Positions 41,247-48,194 of a stretch of DNA of 48,194 bases are shown piece by piece. Both the position numbers and the translations under genes were made by a program. Source of the DNA: Chthoniobacteraceae bacterium (GTDB taxonomy: Bacteria > Verrucomicrobiota > Verrucomicrobiia > Chthoniobacterales > Chthoniobacteraceae); assembly GCA_947476255.1 (NCBI GenBank), contig CANJPY010000035.1, positions 1-48,194 of the forward strand, read 5' to 3'. A model generated the notes under the pieces. The model saw only the letters and a list, made by a program, of their open reading frames with translations, had not been told where the DNA came from and did not search any database. Within the stretch, counting starts at the first letter, position 1, and each line of letters opens with the position of its first letter.

Positions 41247-43208
41247 CTAACTGCGGGGAATCTCCTCAATCACAATGAGCCAGTTCATTTGGTGAACTGG
41301 TGGAAGATCCGCGGGACTGGCGAGTGGCTTAAGATCCGCTGTGATACTGTCAGTGTGGGTAGTTTCGTCGCTGCCCGACTTGATATCCATGGGTCTCCAC
41401 GTGACTGATCCCGTTCGCGTTAACGTGCTGATTTGCCCGTGCAAATCAAACGGACGAATAGCCGAGGTGGTTCCAATGCGCAGTTCTGCCGCAAAAATCG
41501 AAAGGGGTGGATAATAAACGGTACCAGTTGGCAGCGCCGCTCCGGCCGGCGCGGCATTCGCTGGCACGACGTTAAGATCGTCTCCCACGTAGATGCGGAG
41601 TGGTGATACGATTGCCAGCCCTGAGCTGTAGGGAGTGAGATTCTGACCTTTGCGGATGATGATCGCCATATTGTCAGGCAGTGGGGATTCGGAGAGAGGT
41701 TGGACGGTGCTCGGGTCGGTGGAGTCATCGGTGCGGAAGTGAAGGCTGTTGTTGACGGAGACTGGGGCGCCTCCTTGAGATTGCAGCCAGCTGTCCAGGA
41801 GGGTTGGGTAAAATGTCAAGCTCGAGTGGTTTGAATCAGTAAGTTCGGTTTGAAATGGGATGACTGTGCCGCCAGCCTGGATGATGGACGGCCAGTTGGA
41901 ACCACGTTGAAGGACGACCTCTTTGCTTGTACCCGAGGGAGTGATAAAACTGACTCGAATGGTCGTCGGGGTTTGGTCAACCTGGCTAACCATGGAGGTC
42001 GCCCTGACGGTGATGGTACAGCGCTCCGCTCCTTTGCTGTAATTCTCCCACGCATTCGAAGAAGGAACCTCGGAAGTCCTTTGCAGGAATTGCGTGCCAC
42101 GTTGGATGGCTTGAAAATTCAGGCGGCCCGAGTTTGCGCTTAAGGCGACGGGAAGAACCTCCGAGTTAGCTTGCACTTGGAGAAGTTCACGTACCCCTGC
42201 TTGGTCGAAGTCATTACCTACCTGAGTTCCATTAAGAGTGACGGGGGCAACAAGCGTGATGGATTGTTTGCCACTAATACGCGAGGAGCCGAAGGTGTTG
42301 TTGAGGGAGATTTGGTCAGCATAAACACCACCACTGATTGAGATACCGGCCGAGTCCCACGGGTTCCCGTTCTGATAGGTGCCGATTTGTGCAAAGGTGG
42401 CTGCCTCGATCGGGAGCTGCGAGGGAATTTCGTAAAGTGAGATGACGTAATATTTCGTCAGCGGCTGGACCGCCTGCTTTTCACCGGTGCTTTGGGTGCC
42501 AAAGGTGACGGCGAAAGCCCACCAATTGCGTTTGGCTACTATGGGCTGGCCGGGTGCGGCATATCCGAAGCGGATGTTTGGATAAGGAATGTAGTTGTAA
42601 ATTGGAAACTTGGTAAAATCCGCAAGGAGGCCTGGTGCCTGGGTAGCATAGGTTTTCGTGCGTGCCACGATGGGGCGGTGGGAGTCAGCGGCTTGAAGTT
42701 GGCTGGGAGCGGTTAGAAGCGGAGGGACTTTTCCGGCAAATTTCGGGTCATTGAAGGCGGCGCTGTAATCTGTGGTGCCTGGAGTGACTTCTCCGACGAT
42801 TCCTCCGAGCGAGGTGACCAAAGTGCCAGATAGCTCAGGGCTTGTATCCGCGGTGTTTCCGTTGCGCGCGTTGTTGAGCCCTATCATGGCTTTGAGGTTT
42901 TCTGGCAGCGCAGTTGCAACAGACGCCATGCTTTGGGCCTGCAAAAAAATGGCGTTCCACGAGTATTTATCCGATTCGGCGTAGTCCGCTTTCATGCAGG
43001 CGATGGCAGCTTGGGGCAAGACAGCGACCAGCGCGCGCAGAAGGGTTTCCTCGCGTTGTTGGTAATCGGTGCGGAGTTGGGTCTTCGCGATTTGATCGCG
43101 GTTCAGGAGGGAACTTCTGAGCAGGAAAAGCAGGGTTATTGTGAAGAGCAGGCCCATGGCGGATACGATGGGTAGCGCTGCAAAACCGTGATCACTCTTG
43201 GATTTCAT
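41247..43208 (-). CDS. Large minor-pilin-like protein (PilX/GspK type), lacking +5 glutamate
   Basis: This 653-residue protein has an 8-residue prepilin leader ending in glycine (MKSKSDHG), then FAALPIVSAMGLLFTITLLFLL. The +5 residue is proline, not glutamate; the tip subunits GspK and PilX also lack the glutamate or are diverged there. The rest is a large extracytoplasmic domain rich in Ser/Thr/Pro. Similar large pilin-like proteins occur in verrucomicrobial 'Verru_Chthon cassette' clusters (cassette protein A). The start overlaps the stop of the previous gene (ATGA, 43205-43208). It probably sits at the pilus tip. Confidence 0.82.
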   Translation of the reverse strand: MKSKSDHGFAALPIVSAMGLLFTITLLFLLRSSLLNRDQIAKTQLRTDYQQREETLLRALVAVLPQAAIACMKADYAESDKYSWNAIFLQAQSMASVATALPENLKAMIGLNNARNGNTADTSPELSGTLVTSLGGIVGEVTPGTTDYSAAFNDPKFAGKVPPLLTAPSQLQAADSHRPIVARTKTYATQAPGLLADFTKFPIYNYIPYPNIRFGYAAPGQPIVAKRNWWAFAVTFGTQSTGEKQAVQPLTKYYVISLYEIPSQLPIEAATFAQIGTYQNGNPWDSAGISISGGVYADQISLNNTFGSSRISGKQSITLVAPVTLNGTQVGNDFDQAGVRELLQVQANSEVLPVALSANSGRLNFQAIQRGTQFLQRTSEVPSSNAWENYSKGAERCTITVRATSMVSQVDQTPTTIRVSFITPSGTSKEVVLQRGSNWPSIIQAGGTVIPFQTELTDSNHSSLTFYPTLLDSWLQSQGGAPVSVNNSLHFRTDDSTDPSTVQPLSESPLPDNMAIIIRKGQNLTPYSSGLAIVSPLRIYVGDDLNVVPANAAPAGAALPTGTVYYPPLSIFAAELRIGTTSAIRPFDLHGQISTLTRTGSVTWRPMDIKSGSDETTHTDSITADLKPLASPADLPPVHQMNWLIVIEEIPRS

Positions 43209-43738
43209 CGAGCACCCCCGTAGTACGTAATCTGTTCGTGGTTAGGGCCGAGCAAGGTTAACCTCAAGATACCTTCCGCACTTTGAAAACTTGCGGACCG
43301 AATTTTGCTGCTGACTGTCCACGAGGTCTCGCTGCTGGTGGACTCGGGTGTATAAAAACGCAGGCAAGCCCCAAAGGGACCGGGTTCTACACTCAACACG
43401 CGGGTTTCTGTTGTTTGAGCTGGGGACTTGAAAAAGAGTTTCACCGCGCTGCCGCTGGTCAGTGTGGGGAAGCCATTACCCAAGGTGTCCTCTTTTGTAG
43501 CGTAAACAAAGTAATGATCTGCGTTGTTGAGAATCCGGTTCAGAAGAGCACCAATTTTTGGGGCTTCAGAAGTGAGAAACACCTGTTGCTGGCACAACTC
43601 CAAAAGGGCGATGTGTTGTTGAATCATTGCGACAAGCGCCGTGGCAACCACCATCATGACGGAGATTGCGGCCGACATCTCAAGGAGCGTAAATCCCAGA
43701 TTGTGGTGCTCGAATGACTGGAGCGTCTTGGGTTTCAT
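43205..43738 (-). CDS. Minor pilin (PilW/GspJ type)
   Basis: This 177-residue protein has a 15-residue leader ending in glycine, then FTLLEMSAAISVMMVVATALVAMI with glutamate at +5. The globular region has strand-rich segments ending with GILRLTLLGPNHEQITYY, as in GspJ/PilW-type subunits. Its start overlaps the stop of the PilV-like gene, and its stop overlaps the PilX-like start, so the three minor pilins are translationally coupled in the order V, W, X. This order matches fimU-pilV-pilW-pilX operons of proteobacteria. Confidence 0.88.
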   Translation of the reverse strand: MKPKTLQSFEHHNLGFTLLEMSAAISVMMVVATALVAMIQQHIALLELCQQQVFLTSEAPKIGALLNRILNNADHYFVYATKEDTLGNGFPTLTSGSAVKLFFKSPAQTTETRVLSVEPGPFGACLRFYTPESTSSETSWTVSSKIRSASFQSAEGILRLTLLGPNHEQITYYGGAR

Positions 43739-44211
43739 TGGGAGCGCAGTGTGCTCCTTGTTTTCACGTACGACTTTTCCCCTGCTTGAAAGCTCAGCAC
43801 CGAGTAGAGCCTCAAAACCACAAGCGAAATATCGGTGTTGGTGGCTGGGGTTTCGTTGGTTCTGAATCGCGTGAGTTGCGCTTGCACGACGCTGCCACTA
43901 GGAAGGATACCAAGGGTCACGGTCTGAACGGTAGTCGGTGGATTATCGCTAGCCTGATCCGGCCAGAGCGAGGGAGATGCCGTGAGGTCACTCATAGGAA
44001 TCCGATTGGAAAGAGCGGTTTCGCGTGTCATGTACGCGTCTGAGAGGGTCTGCATCACCGTCCATTGATTTCCCGAGAGCGCGAGGAGTGAGCCTTTCAT
44101 CACCAAGAGGGCGAGGAAGACGGTGAGACCAAGCGCCACGGTCACCTCCATGAGGACGATTCCGGATTCGTTGCGATATCTTCGGGTCGGGATTTGAGGG
44201 GTCGAAATCAT
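43735..44211 (-). CDS. Minor pilin (PilV/GspI type)
   Basis: This 158-residue protein has a 17-residue leader ending in glycine, then IVLMEVTVALGLTVFLALLVM, with glutamate at +5. The leader contains several arginines, as usual. The mature domain is small, Thr/Ser-rich and without cysteines. It is translationally coupled to the PilW-like gene (ATGA). By order and size it fits PilV/GspI, a subunit that starts pilus assembly with the other minor pilins. It begins 19 bp after the secreted 362-residue protein's stop. Confidence 0.86.
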   Translation of the reverse strand: MISTPQIPTRRYRNESGIVLMEVTVALGLTVFLALLVMKGSLLALSGNQWTVMQTLSDAYMTRETALSNRIPMSDLTASPSLWPDQASDNPPTTVQTVTLGILPSGSVVQAQLTRFRTNETPATNTDISLVVLRLYSVLSFQAGEKSYVKTRSTLRSQ

Positions 44212-44230
44212 GTCGCACGGGAGACGGTCT

Positions 44231-45319
44231 TTAATTGCCGGGCTTTTCGGAGGTACTTAGAGATGCGCGGGAGGAGATCACACGGTCGACTTCGAAAGTG
44301 ATGTTCAGGAGACGTTCTCCTGTTCGGTTAAAAAACGGTGTCTCGGTGATGACCTCAAGCGTGTAAATGCCGTCAGTCGAGGCATAGGCAGAGAGGTTGT
44401 CGATGGCGATCTGGACGTCTTGGGGAACGTTTGTCGGGGTGACGCCTTGGGAGGGGTTATAGGCGGTGCCATAACGGCGTTCGGTGCCGGTGATAATGGT
44501 GCCGACTTTTCCGAGCACGGCGTTGCCGGAGTAGATTTGGGCGTATGTGCGTGAGTCGGGATAAAGATGCGTCATGGTGAACGTGAGCGTTGGGATGCGA
44601 TCGATGAACACCTGTGCGCCCGTGATTCGGTCGACTGTAGCTGTCGCGACTGGCCAGATTTGAACGCTGGGTTGGGTGAGGATGGTATCGGGTACCTGAT
44701 CCGCAGCGTACCTCACCACGGTGTATGTTTGCTGTCCACAGCCAGTGAGCAGGGTTGGGCTGGTGAGTTCGTGATAAAGCGGTCCCCAGGCGAGATTTCC
44801 ATTACCTAGGTTGTATGAATGGAGGAAATACGTCGGTCTGTTGAGCGAGGAATAAGTGGCGGGGTCGTAGTTCATCGCTTGAACCGCATAGTAGACGGAT
44901 TTTTCAGCGGTACTTGCATCGTGTGACGTGATCAAACCGGCGACACTCGTATTGACGGTAAAGGGGCGGTCCGATCGGGTGCGACGTACATACGTGGCGC
45001 TGGCAGGATCGCCAAAGACATAGGGATCTTCGGTGGTAATGGTGACGATGGCTGAGGGGCCGTAGGCGTAAACGAGTTTCGTATCGAGCAGATAGATGTT
45101 GGTGTCCCAGGCAGTGCCTCGGGCAAAAAGTTCGAACTTTGCGCCGTCTTCACTCACTGGAATTGCCGAGGTATAGGGCCCGCCGGGAGTGATATACGGG
45201 ACGTCGTAGACCTGCCCAGTACTCAGGTCTGTTTGTCGGACAAACGAATCCGTCGACGCAGCGCAAAGAGCAAGAGTACAAAGAGGAATGCCCCAAAGGA
45301 TTTTGAGCATCTGGTTCAT
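44231..45319 (-). CDS. Secreted protein encoded with the minor pilins
   Basis: This 362-residue protein has a signal peptide (ILWGIPLCTLALCAAS, cleavage near residue 22) and a mature part rich in Thr, Tyr and Ser with many beta-strand patterns. I recognise no catalytic or known adhesin motif. Since it is in the minor-pilin operon, it may be a pilus-associated or tip adhesin-like protein, in the place that PilY1 takes in proteobacteria, but it shows no PilY1 beta-propeller signature and is much shorter. Gap to the upstream gene is 12 bp. Confidence 0.75.
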   Translation of the reverse strand: MNQMLKILWGIPLCTLALCAASTDSFVRQTDLSTGQVYDVPYITPGGPYTSAIPVSEDGAKFELFARGTAWDTNIYLLDTKLVYAYGPSAIVTITTEDPYVFGDPASATYVRRTRSDRPFTVNTSVAGLITSHDASTAEKSVYYAVQAMNYDPATYSSLNRPTYFLHSYNLGNGNLAWGPLYHELTSPTLLTGCGQQTYTVVRYAADQVPDTILTQPSVQIWPVATATVDRITGAQVFIDRIPTLTFTMTHLYPDSRTYAQIYSGNAVLGKVGTIITGTERRYGTAYNPSQGVTPTNVPQDVQIAIDNLSAYASTDGIYTLEVITETPFFNRTGERLLNITFEVDRVISSRASLSTSEKPGN

Positions 45320-45331
45320 AAGCGTGGGTTC

Positions 45332-45961
45332 TTAACGGGGAAGGTCGAGTTTATTGGTGTGCTGTTTGCCTGCTTTGGCGTGTTCGAGGATAGTGATCGG
45401 ACAGCTGCGATAGACGGCGACGACGAGCCGTGTCTCATTAGAAAGCTCGCGTAAAACGGAAGCGGCGGCTCTTGAGTCGCCTTGGGACATGGGAAGGGTG
45501 ACTTCTTTGCCTGCGATCCATGTGGAGTTTTTCTGCAGAAAATCAGGCCACAGCAGCACATCTCCGCGCGGCTGGGGAATGATGCGGTGGCGTAGATTTG
45601 CCGGCAAATGAAGGACGGAGCCAATAGGGACAATGGTGAAGTTTTCACCATCGGAAATGAGAATGGAGGACGTGAGTAGTGAGCTTTGCGTAGAGGGTGG
45701 GGGGCCGGAAACGGGGGTTGTTTTGGCTTCTGTAGCCTTTGCTTGTTGGTGTGCTTGCTGGGCAAGGACACGAAGGGTTTCTTCAGCAATGACGTCGTGT
45801 GTAGGGCCATTGCGGGCTGGTTTGAATAAGTCCGCGGTGTGAGAGGGCGCGACGTGAGATTCTCCGAGAGTCTTAGCGGCGCTGATGCCGAGGCGGAGAG
45901 AAAGAAAAAGCATCGCAGTGGAGCGCAAGAGTCGGCGAATACGGCGTGCGGTTGCTTGCAT
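45332..45961 (-). CDS. Exported protein of unknown function, minor-pilin operon
   Basis: This 209-residue protein has an Arg-rich N-terminus followed by a hydrophobic segment (TAMLFLSLRLGISAA), so it is exported or anchored. The middle is Ser/Pro/Ala-rich, and the C-terminal 95 residues form a compact domain (ENFTIVPIGSVLHLP to RLVVAVYRSCPITILEHA). I do not recognise it. It is 12 bp before the 362-residue gene, so they are probably co-transcribed. Confidence 0.7.
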   Translation of the reverse strand: MQATARRIRRLLRSTAMLFLSLRLGISAAKTLGESHVAPSHTADLFKPARNGPTHDVIAEETLRVLAQQAHQQAKATEAKTTPVSGPPPSTQSSLLTSSILISDGENFTIVPIGSVLHLPANLRHRIIPQPRGDVLLWPDFLQKNSTWIAGKEVTLPMSQGDSRAAASVLRELSNETRLVVAVYRSCPITILEHAKAGKQHTNKLDLPR

Positions 45962-46085
45962 TAGCAGCGGAGGGTTGGGGTGGATGACGGTTTCGAATCC
46001 CGCGCAGCGGTGTGCGGGTGCGGGAATGCAAAGCGGCAGTTTGCGGCCGCCTGCATGTCATAGAGCAAAAGGTGATGATGTACGC

Positions 46086-46697
46086 TTACTGGCGTACGAT
46101 CAGTGCCGCGCCTGCGGGATTGGGATTAAGCTTCGTTTTCCTAAGCTCCCAGGTGCCGTCTGGAAAAGTGAGGCTCCCTGTTGGGATGGGCGGGGCCTTT
46201 TGATATTCCCCCAGGATATTGAAGAAGCCCGTTGGTTTTTTACCATTCCCTTCTCCCTGCCAGACGAGATCTACATTAATGGGCGCGGAGGCGCCGACAA
46301 AGGCTGCGGAAGGAACAAGGGTGAGTGTTTTCAAGGGGCTGACATTGAAGGTTTGGATGTCAGTGAACGTGAGTTGGACAGCGCCTGTAGTGGGAGTGCC
46401 CGAGCCCGTTGCCGATACAAACGCCTTAAAGAGCACAAGTCCTCCGTTGCCCTGGGTGCCGGAAGCCCCCGGGGCGCCAGTGGTCGTGCCGCGCGCTTCA
46501 GTGCCAGAGAAAATGAATCTGTAGCAGCTCGGTAGCGTGAGTGTATTCCGAAACGGAACCAAATTGGAGGACTGGCTGCCAACCCCGACACCTGGGGCAT
46601 TCAGGGCAATGTCGCCGTATAAGGGTTGCGTTCGATCAAAGAGGAACAATGGTGCCAGAGTGGCCACCAACCACACCGAGCATGAGACAGTTTTCAT
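46086..46697 (-). CDS. Secreted protein of unknown function, first gene of the minor-pilin operon
   Basis: From the ATG at 46697 this is a 203-residue protein with a signal peptide (VSCSVWLVATLAPLFLF). The frame is open to 46760, but that longer start would bury the signal sequence. The mature part is Gly/Thr/Pro-rich with predicted strands and ends in TGSLTFPDGTWELRK. No known domain. The 124 bp between it and the next gene contain no feature I can support, so co-transcription with the pilin genes is likely but not certain. Confidence 0.7.
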   Translation of the reverse strand: MKTVSCSVWLVATLAPLFLFDRTQPLYGDIALNAPGVGVGSQSSNLVPFRNTLTLPSCYRFIFSGTEARGTTTGAPGASGTQGNGGLVLFKAFVSATGSGTPTTGAVQLTFTDIQTFNVSPLKTLTLVPSAAFVGASAPINVDLVWQGEGNGKKPTGFFNILGEYQKAPPIPTGSLTFPDGTWELRKTKLNPNPAGAALIVRQ

Positions 46698-47218
46698 GGC
46701 TTCGAAAGAGGGGATGTTTGGGTTGCGTGCTCCCGCCGAGTGTGTTCGTTGCGCGTGCAAAACTCAAGATATAAATGTCATGATAATGCCATTCGCGGCG
46801 AAAGGTGGCGGGATGCAGATAGTTTTAGAAGTGCGGCTTTGTAAAGCGACGCTGTATCTCATGCAGAAAAGTATGGAGGAGAATGCATTACGAAAAGCAC
46901 CGGATTCGTTTCGTTCTTGTGCATGAACCCATTACCCTCGATGACCCCTACTTTCCTTACAGCTGCTTTGGTCCTCTTAGGATCGGGTGGCGGAACTTCC
47001 CTGAACGTTTGTGCCTGCCAGCTTCCGCTCGGATTATCCCTACGGTCTCCCGCGCGCTCTTGGTACCCACGCTGCCGCAAGACCCTCTGCAACCGCTTTA
47101 CGCAGGCCTCCACATTGCCGAACTGAATCTCTCCCTCAAGCGGTCGCAGGTTTGCCGAGATTTTTTGGTCCCCGATTATGAGCTGGTTGTGGATGCTTGT
47201 TTTTGTAATAATCCTGCC
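46698..47218. other. Divergent intergenic region before the AraC gene
   Basis: This 520-bp stretch separates the minor-pilin operon and the AraC-type gene and should hold their promoters. The frame of the AraC gene is open back to an ATG at 46883, but those 112 residues look unlike protein, so I treat them as non-coding. A short plus-strand frame (46917-47126) begins with a signal-like sequence but has no other support. The AT-rich part near 46766-46788 is the best promoter candidate; no clear boxes are seen. Confidence 0.5.
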
Positions 47219-47986
47219 ATGGTTAAATCCGACATCCAGACGGCTTTTTTTTCAAGTTTGGCGGACCCCTATTCTTTCAGGACGATGTTCGATCAACTGC
47301 CCGATGTCGTCTTTTTTATCAAGGATCGTCAGAGCCGGCTCGTCGGAGGAAACAAGTTGCTTGTGGAAAGGCTCGGCCTCCGGTCTGAAGCCGATGTGGC
47401 AGGCCACTTGGATGACGAATTCGTTCCCGAAAAAATCGCCAAGGCTTTCCGCTCTGACGACGAAATTGTTTTCGAATCGCGTGAACCTCTGATCAACCGG
47501 ATGGAGGTTTGGTTTACGGAAAGCCGGGAACTTGACTCGTTTCAAACAACCAAAGTCCCGTTGATCGGGAAGAACGGTGAAGTGGTCGGCTTGATGGGCA
47601 CAACCCGCCCCGACCTTACGCGCACCACTCAAAAGCGGGAAAACAAGCGGGAAAAGGAGCTGGTCTCGGTCACCCGTTATCTTGAGAAAAACACAGATCG
47701 GATCGTCACCAATGCCGAGCTCGCGAGCGCTTGCGGCATGTCTGAACGCACTCTAAACCGAAAGGTACAGCAGGCATTTGGTGTGACGCCGTACGAGTTA
47801 ATGCTCCGTATTCGGATCCAGAAGGCCGCGGATGCCTTGCTTCAAACGTCCGCAAAAGTGCAGGATATCGCCCTCGCCCACGGGTTTTGTGACCAAAGTA
47901 CCTTCACCCAACACTTCCGGAAACGCACGGGAAAGACTCCTCGGCAGTTCCGCGTCGGCCAGCATAGTACCCCAAGCTGGGTTTAG
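47219..47986 (+). CDS. PAS domain-containing AraC family transcription regulator
   Basis: From the ATG at 47219 the protein has 255 residues. A PAS sensor domain (about 16-130, with FDQLPDVVFFIKDRQSRLVGGN and VPLIGKNGEVVGLMGT) is followed by an AraC-type double helix-turn-helix (about 150-248): NAELASACGMSERTLNRKV is the first and VQDIALAHGFCDQSTFTQHFRKRTG the second. Such PAS-AraC regulators of about 250 residues are common in Verrucomicrobiota and often control carbohydrate-use genes. The longer start at 46883 is possible but its extra sequence does not look coding. The ligand and targets are unknown. Confidence 0.88.
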   Translation: MVKSDIQTAFFSSLADPYSFRTMFDQLPDVVFFIKDRQSRLVGGNKLLVERLGLRSEADVAGHLDDEFVPEKIAKAFRSDDEIVFESREPLINRMEVWFTESRELDSFQTTKVPLIGKNGEVVGLMGTTRPDLTRTTQKRENKREKELVSVTRYLEKNTDRIVTNAELASACGMSERTLNRKVQQAFGVTPYELMLRIRIQKAADALLQTSAKVQDIALAHGFCDQSTFTQHFRKRTGKTPRQFRVGQHSTPSWV

Positions 47987-48072
47987 CCTAAATGCGGCAA
48001 TGAAAGCGCGGCACACTTTATGTAACTCTATGCGGAAGAAAATGATGCATGTCAATAGAACCTCTTTTGGGC

Positions 48073-48187
48073 CTCACCCACTGGGTGAGCCTCCGTGCGC
48101 TGTCTCCAAAGCCGGGGAAGACAGGACTGTCTTCCCCATGTGCTCACTTTCCCATGGAGCGCGAAACTGACTGAACCCGAAGGGTTC
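48073..48187. repeat. Cluster of three perfect hairpins
   Basis: Three inverted repeats follow the AraC gene: CTCACCC/GGGTGAG (48073-48079 and 48083-48089, 3-nt loop), GGGGAAGACAG/CTGTCTTCCCC (48114-48124 and 48127-48137, an 11-bp perfect arm with a 2-nt centre) and GAACCC/GGGTTC (48173-48178 and 48182-48187, loop GAA). The second is strong enough to act as a terminator, although no T run follows it. Together they resemble a REP-type or intergenic repeat element. Confidence 0.65.
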
Positions 48188-48194
48188 CCAGCCA

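Noticed and set aside
46917..47126. 69-codon frame with a signal-like start upstream of the AraC gene
   Set aside because: Begins at TTG, overlaps an open AraC frame, and the mature part is Arg/Cys-rich noise.
46883..47218. N-terminal extension of the AraC protein
   Set aside because: In frame with the gene, but the 112 residues are unlike any PAS-AraC N-terminus; the internal ATG gives the usual family length.

Overview
The window looks like chromosomal DNA of a Verrucomicrobiota bacterium, or a close Planctomycetes-Verrucomicrobia relative. The main evidence is two copies of the paired DUF1587/1592/1588/1585 cytochrome c protein plus Tat-exported DUF1552 protein. Supporting evidence is a formylglycine sulfatase, a double DUF1080 protein, a neutral-ceramidase-like protein, and a verrucomicrobial style of type IV pilus/type II secretion operon. 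Shine-Dalgarno sites are mostly weak, and many genes overlap by 4 bases (ATGA or GTGA).

Positions 1-1600 are accessory and decayed DNA: the 3' end of a group II intron (end of its reverse transcriptase/maturase plus RNA domains V and VI), a PIN-domain toxin gene broken by two in-frame stops, and non-coding sequence. Positions 1605-10028 form an Srf-like cluster. On the minus strand, srfC (large P-loop protein), srfB (actin/Hsp70-fold protein) and a membrane-anchored low-complexity protein are read in that order. A double-FHA-domain gene converges on them from the plus strand.

Positions 10359-16691 hold secreted or hydrolytic genes: sulfatase, DUF1080, metallo-beta-lactamase fold protein, ceramidase-like protein and a small secreted protein. 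Positions 16709-26625 are organised around an ECF sigma factor and membrane anti-sigma factor. One cytochrome c/DUF1552 pair lies downstream in the same minus-strand operon, and a paralogous pair is read divergently on the plus strand.

Positions 26626-27467 have no confident gene. Positions 27468-39972 are one long plus-strand pilus/secretion operon: pseudopilin, PilM/PilN-like fusion, PilO-like, PilP/GspC-like, secretin, an unknown protein, PilB-type ATPase, PilC-type platform protein, a small secreted protein, a second pseudopilin, ABC ATPase, ABC permease and an exported protein. A minus-strand operon (46697-40072) converges on it, with three secreted proteins, three minor-pilin-like proteins and the retraction ATPase PilT. 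Together they supply most of a type IV pilus; no prepilin peptidase is in the window. The window ends with a PAS-AraC regulator and a run of three hairpins.

All assignments are from reading the sequence and from family knowledge; no database search was run.
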